Part shown: in pieces, positions 16,799-28,022 of the stretch
Position numbering within the stretch: the stretch's first letter is position 1
Layout of the letters: each line of letters opens with the position of its first letter
DNA from: Alphaproteobacteria bacterium
GTDB taxonomy: Bacteria; Pseudomonadota; Alphaproteobacteria; Ferrovibrionales; Ferrovibrionaceae
Direction: 5' to 3'
Assembly (NCBI GenBank): GCA_017307375.1
Contig: JAFKFH010000010.1
Location: 1 to 64,000, forward strand
Length of the DNA stretch: 64,000 bases
The notes under the pieces: model-generated
The model's database searches: none
Seen by the model: only the letters and a program-made list of their open reading frames with translations
What the model was told of the DNA's origin: nothing
Program-made: the position numbers and the translations under genes

Positions 16799-18292
16799 TC
16801 ACAGCCGGGCCGTCACGCTCTTGACCTTGCAATAGGCCCGCAAGCCCTCCAGCCCCTTTTCGCGGCCGAAACCCGACAGCCTGTTGCCGCCGAACGGCGT
16901 TTCGATGCCGCCGGCGAAATACTCGTTGATGTAGACTTGGCCGGCATCGACGTCGCGGGCCAGCGTCAGCGCCGCGCCGATGTCACGGGTATAGACGCCC
17001 GCCACCAGGCCGTATTCGGTGCCGTTCGCCAGCGCCAGCGCCGCGCCCGCATCCTCGGCCACCTGGATCGTCAGGACCGGTCCGAAGATCTCCTCCTGGA
17101 CCAGCGGATCGGCCGGGGCGACATCGTCGAAAATGGTCGGCTCGAAGAACCAGCCCAGGCCGGTCTCGGGGTCGACGGCACGCTTGCCGCCCGTCAGCGG
17201 CGTCAGGCCCCGCGCCCTTGCCCCGTCGACATGGGCGGCGACCCGCTCGCGATGCTCGGCCGAATTGAGCGGGCCGAGCGTCGGGTTGCGCAGGCCGTGA
17301 CCCATCACCAGCCGGCGCGCGCGCGCCATCACGCGCTCGATCATCTCGGCATGGACCGAGCGCTCGACCACGAGGCGTGAGCCGGCCGAGCAGATCTGGC
17401 CGGCATTCTCGAAGATCGCGCCGATGACGCCGTCGACCGCCTGGTCGAGGTCGCAATCGGCCAGGACCACGACCGGCGACTTGCCGCCGAGTTCGAGGGT
17501 CACGCCGGTGATGTTCTGCGCCGCGGCCTGCATCACCTTGCGGCCGGTCGCGACCGAGCCGGTGAAGGTGACATGGTCGACCCCGGCATGTGCGACCAGC
17601 GGCGCGCCGGCCGCGGCCCCGGTGCCGGTAACGACGTTCAGCACGCCCGGCGGCAGGCCGGCCCCGGCCAGGATCTCGGCCAGCATCAGCGCCGACATCG
17701 GCGTCTGTTCGGCGGGCTTGGCGACGACCGTGCAGCCGGCGGCCAGCGCCGGGGCGATGCCGCGGGCAGCCGTCGACAGCGGGTAGTTCCACGGGATGAC
17801 CTGGGCGACGACCCCGACCGGTTCGTTCAGGGTGAAGGCAATATAGCCGTTGCCCAACGGGATCGAATCCCCCTGCAGCTTGTCGACCGCGCCGGCGTAG
17901 TATTCGAAGGCACGGGCCGCGCCCCGGACATCGCCGTCCGCCTCGCCGACCGGCTTGCCGACATCGAGCGCCTCGGCCACCGCCAGCCGGTCGGCATGGC
18001 GGCGGATTGCCTCGGCACCGGCCAGCAGGATCCGCCCGCGTTCGGCCGGCGTCATCCGGCCCCAGGGCCCGGCAAAAGCCGCGCGGGCCGAGGCGACGGC
18101 GTCGGCGATATCATCGGCATCGCCCGCGGCAAAGCGCGCATAGGGCCTGGCCGTGCCGGCGTCCCAGCTTTCCATCGTCCCGCCGGCGCGGGCACCATGC
18201 CAGCCGCCGTCGATCCAGTGCCGGTCGGGCAGCCCCTCCAGCGTCCCCGCCGCGAGGGTCCGTGCCGCCAGCTCGGCCAGCGAGGCGCGCAT
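16799..18292 (-). CDS. Aldehyde dehydrogenase family protein (betaine-aldehyde-dehydrogenase-like)
   Basis: 497-residue NAD(P)-dependent enzyme oxidising an aldehyde to an acid. Visible: the active-site Glu in LELGGKSPVVV, catalytic Cys in ENAGQICSAGSRL near residue 300, the Rossmann turn FTGSVATGR, and the EEIFGPVLT and PFGGNRLSGFGREKG C-terminal motifs. It starts 1 nt after the enolase-superfamily gene, so the two are one transcription unit. The GMC enzyme at the end of the operon could supply the aldehyde. Confidence 0.88.
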   Translation of the reverse strand: MRASLAELAARTLAAGTLEGLPDRHWIDGGWHGARAGGTMESWDAGTARPYARFAAGDADDIADAVASARAAFAGPWGRMTPAERGRILLAGAEAIRRHADRLAVAEALDVGKPVGEADGDVRGAARAFEYYAGAVDKLQGDSIPLGNGYIAFTLNEPVGVVAQVIPWNYPLSTAARGIAPALAAGCTVVAKPAEQTPMSALMLAEILAGAGLPPGVLNVVTGTGAAAGAPLVAHAGVDHVTFTGSVATGRKVMQAAAQNITGVTLELGGKSPVVVLADCDLDQAVDGVIGAIFENAGQICSAGSRLVVERSVHAEMIERVMARARRLVMGHGLRNPTLGPLNSAEHRERVAAHVDGARARGLTPLTGGKRAVDPETGLGWFFEPTIFDDVAPADPLVQEEIFGPVLTIQVAEDAGAALALANGTEYGLVAGVYTRDIGAALTLARDVDAGQVYINEYFAGGIETPFGGNRLSGFGREKGLEGLRAYCKVKSVTARL

Positions 18293-18293
18293 C

Positions 18294-19412
18294 TCAGTCG
18301 GCCTCGCTGATCTGGTAGGTCGACCGCGCCAGCCAGTTCGGGTCGATCTCGATCCCCCAGCCCGGCTCGCTCGGGATCGTCACCATGCCGTCGACCACCT
18401 GGTATGGCGGGTTCCGGAACAGCCCTTTCTCCCAAGGATAATAATCCTCACCCTCGATCGAGTATTCGAGATACTTGCCGGGATTGTCGATGGCGCCCAG
18501 CAGATGCATGGTGAACAGCGTCACCATCGACATGTTGGCGGCATGCGGGGTGCAGGGCATGCCAGCCTCGGCCGCCATTCGCGCCACCCGCATCGTGCGC
18601 ACCATGCCGCCGAGATAGCAGACGTCGGGCTGGACGATGTCGACCGCCTTCATCTCGATCATGTGGCGCCAGGTCGGGATCATGCAGTCCTGCTCGCCGC
18701 CGGTCACGTCGAGGTCGAGGGCATCGCGCACCTCCTTGGTCTGCTCCAGCTCCCAATAGGGGCAGGGCTCCTCGAAATGGCCGACGCCATGGTCCTGCAG
18801 CATGTGGCCGACCTCGATGGCGCGGCGCGGCGAAAAGCCGGAATTGCCGTCGACCAGCAATTCGGCCTCGTCGCCGAGCGCGCGGCGGATCGCCGGCACG
18901 ATCGCCTCGGTGCGGCCCGGCCATTCGTCGACGTCATGGCCGAATTCGGCACCGACGCGGAACTTGAAGGCGGTGAAGCCGTGGCGATCGCGCAGGCGCA
19001 GGAAGCGATCGGCCTCGGCCGCCGGGTTGATGTCGCGCTTCATCGACGAGGCATAGGCGCGGATCCGCCGGGGCGTGCCGCCCAGGAGTTCGCAGACGCT
19101 CTTGCCTTCGAGTCGGCCGCGCAGATCCCACAGCGCGGTATCGAGCCCGGTCATCGCCCGGAACAGATAGGAGCCCGGAAACTTCAGCTCCTTCTCCGGG
19201 ATCAGGTCGATCAGCCGTTCGATCTCCAGCGCGTCGGCACCGAGCGCCCAGGGGGCGAGCTGGCGGTGGACGATCGCCGAGGTGATGTCGGCGTTGTAGG
19301 GCGACACCTGGCCCCAGCCGATCGCGCCCGCGTCGGTCGTCACCTTGAGGAAGCCGACATAGCGGTCGGTGAAAGTTTCGATCGACTTGATCTTCATCAT
19401 TCGGAAATCCAT
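18294..19412 (-). CDS. Mandelate racemase/muconate lactonizing enzyme family protein
   Basis: Enolase-superfamily enzyme of 372 residues that abstracts a proton alpha to a carboxylate. The N-terminal capping domain runs to about residue 125. In the barrel, the Lys base is in AFKFRVG, the three metal ligands are in [16 protein letters not shown] and TGGEQD, and the second base is probably His in TPHAAN, so the active site appears intact. Could be a sugar-acid dehydratase or an amino-acid/betaine racemase or epimerase; the betaine-like neighbours make the latter attractive but it is not proven. First gene of the operon, divergent from the MocR regulator. Confidence 0.82.
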   Translation of the reverse strand: MDFRMMKIKSIETFTDRYVGFLKVTTDAGAIGWGQVSPYNADITSAIVHRQLAPWALGADALEIERLIDLIPEKELKFPGSYLFRAMTGLDTALWDLRGRLEGKSVCELLGGTPRRIRAYASSMKRDINPAAEADRFLRLRDRHGFTAFKFRVGAEFGHDVDEWPGRTEAIVPAIRRALGDEAELLVDGNSGFSPRRAIEVGHMLQDHGVGHFEEPCPYWELEQTKEVRDALDLDVTGGEQDCMIPTWRHMIEMKAVDIVQPDVCYLGGMVRTMRVARMAAEAGMPCTPHAANMSMVTLFTMHLLGAIDNPGKYLEYSIEGEDYYPWEKGLFRNPPYQVVDGMVTIPSEPGWGIEIDPNWLARSTYQISEAD

Positions 19413-19466
19413 GTCCCCGCCGCAAGCCGGCCCGCCTATAGCGCCGTCATAACGGTTGACGTGGAA

Positions 19467-19481
19467 GGTCCATTCTGGACA
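19467..19481. promoter_or_regulatory. Operator copy 2, GGTCCA-TTC-TGGACA
   Basis: In the 98-bp gap between the divergent enolase-superfamily gene and the MocR-type regulator, 30 bp before the regulator ATG. It matches the element at 16764-16778 in every arm position. A further half site, CCAGGACC, follows directly (19486-19493), so the regulator may bind an extended array here. Position suits both autoregulation and control of the operon. Confidence 0.65.
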
Positions 19482-19510
19482 TTTTCCAGGACCGCTTTGG
19501 GGAGAGTGGC

Positions 19511-21031
19511 ATGGTGAAGAAAGCCGGCGGCGCCTTGTTGCTGTCGATCAAGCTCGACCACGACTCGGCGCGCCCGCTCGGCACCCAGCTCTGCGTGGCC
19601 TTGCGCGACCAGATCCTGGGCGGCGGGCTGCGCGCCGGCGACCGCCTGCCCGCGACCCGCACGCTGGCCCGCGACCTCGGGGTCTCGCGCACCACGGTGA
19701 TCGAGGCCTTCGCCCGCCTGCTGGCCGAAGGCCTGCTGGAATCGCGCACCGGCGCCGGCACCTATGTCGCCCGCGCGCTGCAGGATCATCGGCCGGGCAG
19801 CCGGCCCGCCCCGGCCAGCAGCGAGGTGCCGCCGCCGCCGCGGCTGTCGCGGCTGATGACCCGCAGCCAGGCCGGCTTCCTCGACCGCCTGCCCCACGAG
19901 GCCCGCGCCTTCACGACGGCGATGCCGGCCTTCGACGCCTTCCCGATGGCCCTGTGGGCCCGCCATGTCGCCAAGCACTGGCGTGCCCAGCGCGACGTGG
20001 CGATGGGGTACGGCGACACCCAGGGCTACATGCCGCTGCGGCGGGCGATCGCGGCGCATCTGCGCGCCAACCGCGCCATCACCTGCGAGCCGGAGGAAGT
20101 CTTCATCGTCAACGGCGCCCAGCATGGCTTCCAGCTGATCGCGTCGATCCTGCTCGACCCCGGCGACAAGGTCTGGTTCGAGAACCCCGGCGCGATCGGC
20201 GCCCGCAACTGCCTGATTGCGGCCGGTGCCGACCTGGTGCCGGTGCCGGTCGATGGCGAAGGCATGGTCGTCGACCAGGGTCTCGAACGCGCGCCGTGGT
20301 TCCGCCTCGCCTTCGTCACGCCCTCCCACCAGCAACCGACCGGCAGCACGATGAGCCTGACGCGGCGGCTGGCGCTGCTGCAGGCCGCCGAGCAGGCAGA
20401 CGCCTGGATCATCGAGGACGACTACGATGGCGAGTTCCGCTATCACGGCCTGCCGCCGCCGACATTGAAGAGTACCGACCGCTCGGGCCGCGTGATCTAT
20501 GTCGGCACCTTCTCCAAGACGCTGTTTCCCGCCTTGCGGCTCGGCTACGTGCTGGTCCCGCAGGCCCTGGTCGAAGCCTTCGACCGGATCATGCGCTCGT
20601 TCGTCACCGGCGTGCCGTCAAGCCTGCAGGCGGTGGTGGCCGACTTCGTCGACGAGGGCCATTTCGCCGCCCATATCCGGCGCATGCGCAAGCTCTACGC
20701 CGAGCGCCACGACGCGCTGCTCGAGGCGGCGCAGGCGCGGCTGGCAGGCGCGCTGACGGTGATGCCGACGGGCACCGGGCTGCACACCGTCGGCTATCTC
20801 GGCCCGGGTCTCGACGAAGGCGAGGCGGCCGACGCCGCGTGGGCGCGGCGCATCACGACCGTGCCGTTGCGGCGCTTCTGCATCGAACCGATCGCCCAGC
20901 ACGGCCTCGTGCTCGGCTTCAGCGGCATCGGCACGGCGGAGATCCGCCGCGCCACGGGTATACTGGGTGAAACCCTGTCCGCACTGCACAAACCGGCGCG
21001 GCAGGGGATGCGACCGGCCGCAGCCGGCTAG
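19511..21031 (+). CDS. MocR-type PLP-dependent GntR family regulator
   Basis: 506-residue regulator: a GntR winged helix (residues about 15-85; [24 protein letters not shown]) fused to a fold-type I aminotransferase-like domain. The PLP lysine is in [16 protein letters not shown] and the ring-binding region in [13 protein letters not shown]. Such proteins sense an amine or amino-acid-like effector through PLP chemistry and commonly activate the divergent catabolic operon. The ATG follows GGGGAGAG. Its stop lies 1 nt from that of the convergent phosphonate-transporter ATPase. Confidence 0.9.
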   Translation: MVKKAGGALLLSIKLDHDSARPLGTQLCVALRDQILGGGLRAGDRLPATRTLARDLGVSRTTVIEAFARLLAEGLLESRTGAGTYVARALQDHRPGSRPAPASSEVPPPPRLSRLMTRSQAGFLDRLPHEARAFTTAMPAFDAFPMALWARHVAKHWRAQRDVAMGYGDTQGYMPLRRAIAAHLRANRAITCEPEEVFIVNGAQHGFQLIASILLDPGDKVWFENPGAIGARNCLIAAGADLVPVPVDGEGMVVDQGLERAPWFRLAFVTPSHQQPTGSTMSLTRRLALLQAAEQADAWIIEDDYDGEFRYHGLPPPTLKSTDRSGRVIYVGTFSKTLFPALRLGYVLVPQALVEAFDRIMRSFVTGVPSSLQAVVADFVDEGHFAAHIRRMRKLYAERHDALLEAAQARLAGALTVMPTGTGLHTVGYLGPGLDEGEAADAAWARRITTVPLRRFCIEPIAQHGLVLGFSGIGTAEIRRATGILGETLSALHKPARQGMRPAAAG

Positions 21032-21032
21032 A

Positions 21033-22100
21033 TCAGGCCGCGTCCTGCAATACCTGCAGGTCGGCATGGGCGAAGCACACCGTCACGGCCTGGCCGCGCT
21101 CCGGCGGCTGGACGCTCGGGTTGTTGAAGGTGTCGAGCGAGATCGAACTCTCGCCGAAACGGACGCGGATGCGCACGACCGAGCCGAGGAAGGCGACATC
21201 CTCGATGGTGCCTTCCATGCGGTTGCCGTCGGCCCGCGGATCGTTCAGCGTCACCGCCTCCGGCCGCAGCGCGACGGTGCGGATCTCGCCCGGCTGCGCC
21301 CCGGCAAGGCCGCGGCTCGACACCACCTCGCGCCCGTCGATGGCGATGCGGCCCGCCGCCGCGTCGATCACCTTGCCCGGCAGCAGGTTCAGCGTGCCGA
21401 CGAACGAGGCGACGAAGCGGGTCCGCGGGTAGTTGTAGATCTCGAACGGCGTGCCGATCTGCTCGGCCTTGCCCTCGTTCATCACCACGATGCGGTCCGA
21501 CATCGACAGGGCTTCTTCCTGGTCGTGCGTCACGTAGATCGTGGTGATGCCGAGCGTGCGCTGCACCGCCTTGATCTCCTCGCGCAGCGAGATGCGGATC
21601 TTGGCATCGAGCGCGGAAAGCGGTTCGTCGAGCAGCAGGATCTGCGGCTTGATCGCGATGGCGCGCGCCAGCGCGACGCGCTGCTGCTGACCACCCGAAA
21701 GCTGATAGGGATAGCGCTCGGCCAGATGCGGCAGCTTGATCAGCTTCAGCATCTCATCGACCCTGGGTCCGATCTCGGCTGCCGATCGGCCGGCGACCTT
21801 CAGGCCGAAGGCGACGTTCTGGGCGACCGTCATGTTCGGGAACAGGGCGTAGGACTGGAACACCATGCCCACGTTGCGCTGGTTCGGGCGCAGGCCGGTG
21901 ACGTCGCGCCCGTCGATGCGGATGCGACCCGCAGTCGGCGTCTCGAACCCGGCGACCATGCGCAGGGTGGTGGTCTTGCCGCAGCCCGAAGGCCCGAGGA
22001 AGGAAACGAACTCGCCGCGCTCGGCGGCGAGGTCGAAATGCTCGACCACGGCATGCTGGCCGAAGGTCTTGCGCAAGGCTTCGATCACGAGGAACGACAT
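21033..22100 (-). CDS. ABC transporter ATP-binding protein (aminophosphonate type, PhnT-like)
   Basis: 355-residue importer ATPase. Walker A GPSGCGKTTT, signature LSGGQQQRVALARAI, Walker B LLLDEPLSALDAKI, H-loop YVTHDQEEAL, then a TOBE domain. ATG 22100 follows a GGGGGA stretch; the longer open frame to 22169 overlaps the permease 3' end and is not needed. Last gene of the transporter operon whose binding protein lies at 23913-25022. The TmpA/TmpB-like pair upstream makes an aminophosphonate, probably trimethylaminoethylphosphonate, the best substrate guess. Confidence 0.82.
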   Translation of the reverse strand: MSFLVIEALRKTFGQHAVVEHFDLAAERGEFVSFLGPSGCGKTTTLRMVAGFETPTAGRIRIDGRDVTGLRPNQRNVGMVFQSYALFPNMTVAQNVAFGLKVAGRSAAEIGPRVDEMLKLIKLPHLAERYPYQLSGGQQQRVALARAIAIKPQILLLDEPLSALDAKIRISLREEIKAVQRTLGITTIYVTHDQEEALSMSDRIVVMNEGKAEQIGTPFEIYNYPRTRFVASFVGTLNLLPGKVIDAAAGRIAIDGREVVSSRGLAGAQPGEIRTVALRPEAVTLNDPRADGNRMEGTIEDVAFLGSVVRIRVRFGESSISLDTFNNPSVQPPERGQAVTVCFAHADLQVLQDAA

Positions 22101-22134
22101 CAGACTAATCCCCCAGTCCCCAACTCTTTGTTCG

Positions 22135-22935
22135 TCAGCGCGTTTCGGGCGACGCGCCGCGCGCGCCACGGCCGAATACCTGGATCAGCCCCATGCAGGC
22201 CCAGGTCACGAAGAAGGCGATGATGGCCAGTGCCGACGGCTCGTAGGCGCGATTGGCCCCGATCAGCTGCAGATACGGGCCGAAGGCCGGCCGGTCGAGC
22301 AAGGCGGCCATGGTGAATTCACCGATGACGATGGCGAAGGTGAGGAACGCGCCGGACAGCAGCGCCGAGCGCACGTTCGGCAGGATCACCTTGAACAGGA
22401 TCGTCGGCCATTTCGCCCCGAGGCTTTCCGCCGCCTCGGTCAAGGTGCGCACGTCGATCGCCCTGAGCCCGGTATCGACCGCGCGGTACATGTAGGGCAG
22501 GGCCAGGGTGACGTAGCCGAAGGTCAGCAGCAGGTTGGTCGACCACGGGCTCGACGTCAGCGGCAGCAGCGACGACGAGTTGTACATCTTCAGATAGCCG
22601 AAGACGAGCACGATGGCCGGGATGACCAGCGGCAGCAGCGTGATGAATTCGACCACCGGGCGCAGCTTGGGCAGGCGCAGCTGGATCCAGTAGGCGGTCG
22701 GCACGACCAGCAGCACGCCGATGACGATGGTGGCGAGCGCCAGCAGCGTCGAGTAGCCGAAGGTCGCCTGGAAGCGCGGGTCGCCGAGGACGATGCGATA
22801 GGCTTCGAACGAATATTCGCCCCGCTTCAGCCGCAGCGAGAATTCGAACGTCGCGATCAGCGGGATGATGAAGTAGAGCGCCCCCAGGGTGAAGGCGATC
22901 CACGGGCCGATTTTCGAGGTCTTCAACGCAGCCAC
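22135..22935 (-). CDS. ABC transporter permease (PhnV-like)
   Basis: 266-residue permease with about six membrane helices. The EAA loop is TEAAESLGAKWPTILFKVILP. Starts with GTG at 22935 and overlaps the upstream permease by 13 bp, which indicates translational coupling. With the next gene it forms the heterodimeric membrane channel of the phosphonate-type transporter. Confidence 0.8.
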   Translation of the reverse strand: MAALKTSKIGPWIAFTLGALYFIIPLIATFEFSLRLKRGEYSFEAYRIVLGDPRFQATFGYSTLLALATIVIGVLLVVPTAYWIQLRLPKLRPVVEFITLLPLVIPAIVLVFGYLKMYNSSSLLPLTSSPWSTNLLLTFGYVTLALPYMYRAVDTGLRAIDVRTLTEAAESLGAKWPTILFKVILPNVRSALLSGAFLTFAIVIGEFTMAALLDRPAFGPYLQLIGANRAYEPSALAIIAFFVTWACMGLIQVFGRGARGASPETR

Positions 22936-23822
22936 CTTTCGCTGCGCGCGCGCAGCCAGATATACCCGCCGTTCGACAGCCCGGTGATCAGGATCATGCC
23001 CAGCGCCAGCGCATAACCGAGATTCTGGTCATGCAGCACGTCGCCGCGGATCTGGGCGTAGAGCAGGATGGTCACGATGTTGAGCGACGAGCCGGTCAGG
23101 CCATAGGCCGTAGCGATCGCGCCGAAGGAATTGGCAAACAGCAGCAGCGTGGTGCCGAGCAGGCTGGGCCACAGGATCGGCAGGGCGACATAGCGCCAGT
23201 ACTGCCAGGGCGAGGCGCCCAGGATCGACGAGGCCTCGCGCCATTCCTTTTTCAGGCCGTCCAGCGCCGGCGTCAGGATCAGCACCATCAGCGGGATCTG
23301 GAAGTAGAGATAGGTGATGGTCAGCCCCCAGAACGACAGCAGGTTGAAGCCGTGCGCATAGGGGTTGAAGTCGAACCACTTGACCAGGAATACGGTGACG
23401 AGGCCGGTGCGACCGAGCGTCGCCAGGAAGGCGAAGGCCAGCGGCAGGCCGGCGAAGTTCGAGGCGACGCCGGAGAAGGTCATCAGCGTCGGGCGCAGCC
23501 AGCGCGGCAGGCCGCCCAGCACCACCGCGTAGGCCATGAAGAAACCGATGATCGCGCCGGTGATCGCGGAAGCCGCGCTGATCTGGATCGAGATCCAGTA
23601 GGACGCGATGATCGAGGGCTGGAACAGGTTCGAGATGTTCCTGAAGGTGAAATGCCCGTCGGCGTCCTGGAAGGCGCCGATGATCAGGAAGAAGGTCGGG
23701 GCGATCAGGAACAGGACGGCAAACAGCAGGAACGGCGCGACGCCGACCCAGGCCCAGGAACTCCGGTCGAGGCGAAAGCCCGAGGGCGAGGGGGCGGGCG
23801 CGCTGTGGGTGGCTTCGGTCAT
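22923..23822 (-). CDS. ABC transporter permease (PhnU-like)
   Basis: 299-residue permease. After a short cytoplasmic N-terminus comes the first helix (GVAPFLLFAVLFLIAPTFF); the ATPase-coupling EAA motif is REASSILGASPWQYWRYVALP. A hairpin followed by a T-rich run lies between its start and the upstream binding-protein stop. Family resemblance is to Fe(III)/2-aminoethylphosphonate importers. Confidence 0.8.
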   Translation of the reverse strand: MTEATHSAPAPSPSGFRLDRSSWAWVGVAPFLLFAVLFLIAPTFFLIIGAFQDADGHFTFRNISNLFQPSIIASYWISIQISAASAITGAIIGFFMAYAVVLGGLPRWLRPTLMTFSGVASNFAGLPLAFAFLATLGRTGLVTVFLVKWFDFNPYAHGFNLLSFWGLTITYLYFQIPLMVLILTPALDGLKKEWREASSILGASPWQYWRYVALPILWPSLLGTTLLLFANSFGAIATAYGLTGSSLNIVTILLYAQIRGDVLHDQNLGYALALGMILITGLSNGGYIWLRARSERWLR

Positions 23823-23834
23823 CGGCGGCTACCA

Positions 23835-23878
23835 TAAAAGACGTCCCGCCCGTCTCCCGGCAGGGAGAGCGGGCGGGA
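23835..23878 (-). terminator. Intercistronic hairpin after the phosphonate-type binding protein
   Basis: Arms 23844-23858 and 23863-23878 form a roughly 15-bp GC stem with a single bulged base and a 4-nt loop; on the minus strand it is followed by CGTCTTTTAT. It lies between the binding-protein stop (23913) and the permease start (23822), the same arrangement as the hairpin at 15572-15607. Confidence 0.75.
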
Positions 23879-23912
23879 ACATCACGACGTGGAAGGCACG
23901 AAGTTCAAGCGC

Positions 23913-25022
23913 TTACTTGACGTTGGCGCCGACGACCTTGTCCCACTGCTTGGTGATCACTTCCTTCGACTGGGCCTGCTCGTCCAGCGTCGGGAAGACC
24001 GCCGCCTTGTAGGCTTCCGCCGGCGGCAGCTTGGCCATCAGGTCGGCCGGGATCTTGCCCTTCTCGGCGAGATCGTTGAAGCGGATCGGGTGGCAATAGC
24101 CCTTCAGCCAGCCGATCTGGCCCTCGTCCGAATAGAGGTATTCCATCCACAGCTTGGCCGCGTTCGGGTGCGGCGCGTAGGCCGAGATCGCCTGGACGTA
24201 GACGCCGGCGACGACGCCGGTCTTGGGCACCACGACGGCCACTTCCGGATTGCCCTTCAGCGTGTCGCGGTCGGCCAGGGCGTTGTAGTCCCAGCGGATC
24301 AGGATCGGCGTCGCGCCCTGGGCGAACGAAGCGGCCTTGCCGATCACGGGGACGAAGTTGCCCTTCTTGTTCAGCTCGGCAAAGAACTTGAGGCCGAGAT
24401 CGCCGATCGACGCCGCATCCTTGCCGCCGGCGGAGATGCCGGCCGCATAGACCGCCTGGATCGCCTGGTTCGACGCGCGCGGATCACCGGCCAGCGCGAC
24501 CGAATTGGCGTATTCCGGCTTCAGCAGGTCGGGCCAGTCCTGCGGCACGTTCTTGACCAGGTCCTTGTTCACCTGGAAGGCCAGCACGCCGTAGTAGTCG
24601 CCGTACCAGTAGCCGTCGGCATCCTTGGCGCTGTCGGGGATGGTCGACCAGGTCGACACCTTGTAGGGCTGGATCAGGCCGTCCTTCTTGGCCATCGGGC
24701 CGAAGGAGAGGCCGACGTCGATGACGTCGGGTGCCTGCGGACCCATGTTGCCCTTGTTGGCCTTGATCGCCTCGATCTCGTCGCCCGACCCCGCATCGGG
24801 GTTCAACTCGTTGATGGTCAGGCCATACTTGGCCTTGAAGCCGGCGAGCAGATCGCCATAGCCGCACCAGTCATGGGGCAGCGCGATCGTGGTCAGCTGG
24901 CCTTCCTTCTTCGCCGCGGCGACGAGGGCATCGAGGCCTTGAGCGACCGCGGCACCCGAGGAGGCCATGACGGCGACCGCGGTGGCCAGGATCGACGTCG
25001 TCCTCAGCAAATTTTTCATCAT
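23913..25022 (-). CDS. ABC transporter substrate-binding protein (2-aminoethylphosphonate/iron type)
   Basis: 369-residue periplasmic protein. Signal peptide MMKNLLRTTSILATAVAVMASSGAAVAQ region, then the type 2 periplasmic-binding fold (LDALVAAAKKEGQLTTIALP). This subfamily covers iron(III), thiamine and 2-aminoethylphosphonate binders. AAGGAAG precedes ATG 25022. It is the first gene of the transporter operon; its own promoter must lie in 25023-25165, where GGTT-N5-AACC (25042-25054) is a possible operator half. Link to TmpA/TmpB-like genes directly upstream supports a phosphonate ligand. Confidence 0.82.
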   Translation of the reverse strand: MMKNLLRTTSILATAVAVMASSGAAVAQGLDALVAAAKKEGQLTTIALPHDWCGYGDLLAGFKAKYGLTINELNPDAGSGDEIEAIKANKGNMGPQAPDVIDVGLSFGPMAKKDGLIQPYKVSTWSTIPDSAKDADGYWYGDYYGVLAFQVNKDLVKNVPQDWPDLLKPEYANSVALAGDPRASNQAIQAVYAAGISAGGKDAASIGDLGLKFFAELNKKGNFVPVIGKAASFAQGATPILIRWDYNALADRDTLKGNPEVAVVVPKTGVVAGVYVQAISAYAPHPNAAKLWMEYLYSDEGQIGWLKGYCHPIRFNDLAEKGKIPADLMAKLPPAEAYKAAVFPTLDEQAQSKEVITKQWDKVVGANVK

Positions 25023-25165
25023 AGTCGTTCTTCCTTGGCTCGGTTGCATTAACCAACTGCAGGGTTATTCCGGCTTTTGGCGCTTCGTTGACGGGATGCG
25101 TCGAAGAACTTTTTCACACTCGCGAACGAACTTTGCCTGTACCGCGCGCGGCGATCAAGACGCAG

Positions 25166-25204
25166 AAAACGAAGCCGGCCCCCGGAACGCCGATTCCGGA
25201 GGCC
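25166..25204 (-). terminator. Terminator of the TmpA/TmpB-like operon
   Basis: An 11-bp stem (25177-25187 with 25194-25204, one mismatch) with a 6-nt loop; on the minus strand it is followed by CGTTTTC. It lies about 65 bp after the stop of the HD oxygenase gene and separates it from the transporter operon. The rest of 25023-25269 holds the transporter promoter and no recognisable gene. Confidence 0.65.
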
Positions 25205-25269
25205 GATGGCCGGCATGTTGGCGGCAACTCTTTGCAGGAAGATGACAGCATTCCTGCCCGCGGCAGCGC

Positions 25270-27079
<1,810 letters not shown>

Positions 27080-27102
27080 CCCACTTTGACCCTGAAAATT
27101 TT

Positions 27103-27978
27103 ATGACAAGGCCTGCGCCGCATCATCTGCCGCCCCTGCCCTGGCTGCGCGCTTACGAAGCGGCGGCACGCCGCGGCGGCTTCACCGCCGCCGCCGCCGA
27201 ACTCGGGCTGACCCAGGCCGCGGTCAGCCAGCAGGTCGGCCTGCTGGAGGCGCAACTGGGTGCCCGGCTGTTCCGCCGGCTGCGCCGCGGTGTCGAACTG
27301 ACGGCCGAGGGCGCGGCCTTCCTGCCCCACGTCCAGGCAGCCTTCGCCGGTCTCGCCCGCTCAACCGCCGAACTGTTCGGCAAGCCGTCGGGGCGGGCCG
27401 TGGCACTGCAGGGCCCGGTCTCGTTCCTGACGTTATGGCTGGCCCCGCGCCTTGCCCGCTTCGGCGGCGACGTGCCGGGGATCGACCTCAATCTTTCGAC
27501 GATCCAGGTGCCGGCCGAGATCCGCCCGCGCGAGCACGACTTCGACATCCGCTTCGGCCTCGGCGCCTGGGACGGCCGCACGGCACACCGCCTGACGACC
27601 GAGCGGCTGACGCCCGTCTGCGCCCCGGCATTGGTGGGCGGCGACTGGCACGCCCTGCCCCGACTCGGCGTGATCGGCGCGCGCGAAATGTGGTCGGCCT
27701 GGGCGACCATCGACCCGGCGGCGCCGGCCGATCGCCCGTTCATCGGCTGCGACACGTTCATCACCGCGATGGCGGCGGCCGAAGCGGGCGCCGGCGTCCT
27801 GCTCGGCTCGCGCCCGCTGATCGACCGGGCACTCGACGAAGGGCGGCTGGTCCGGCTTTCGGCGCTCGAACTGCCATCGGCCTCCGGCCATTTCGTCACC
27901 CATGGCGCGGGGACGCCGCTCGATCCCGCCCAGTCGGCAGTGCTGCACTGGCTGTTGCGTCAGGCTGCGGCGGCGTAG
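27103..27978 (+). CDS. LysR family regulator, GcvA-like
   Basis: 291-residue regulator with the N-terminal winged helix (LPWLRAYEAAARRGGFTAAAAELGLTQAAVSQQ in two parts) and a type 2 periplasmic-binding-like effector domain. The P(L)PWLRAYEAAAR opening is typical of the GcvA subgroup. Divergent from the TmpA-like gene with a palindromic site between, so it is the probable regulator of phosphonate degradation and perhaps of the transporter. Homologous pathways are known to be LysR-linked; here the link is by position. Confidence 0.85.
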   Translation: MTRPAPHHLPPLPWLRAYEAAARRGGFTAAAAELGLTQAAVSQQVGLLEAQLGARLFRRLRRGVELTAEGAAFLPHVQAAFAGLARSTAELFGKPSGRAVALQGPVSFLTLWLAPRLARFGGDVPGIDLNLSTIQVPAEIRPREHDFDIRFGLGAWDGRTAHRLTTERLTPVCAPALVGGDWHALPRLGVIGAREMWSAWATIDPAAPADRPFIGCDTFITAMAAAEAGAGVLLGSRPLIDRALDEGRLVRLSALELPSASGHFVTHGAGTPLDPAQSAVLHWLLRQAAAA

Positions 27979-28022
27979 AAACTCGGCTCGACAACCAAGA
28001 AACAAACCGGGAGGAGAGTTCG

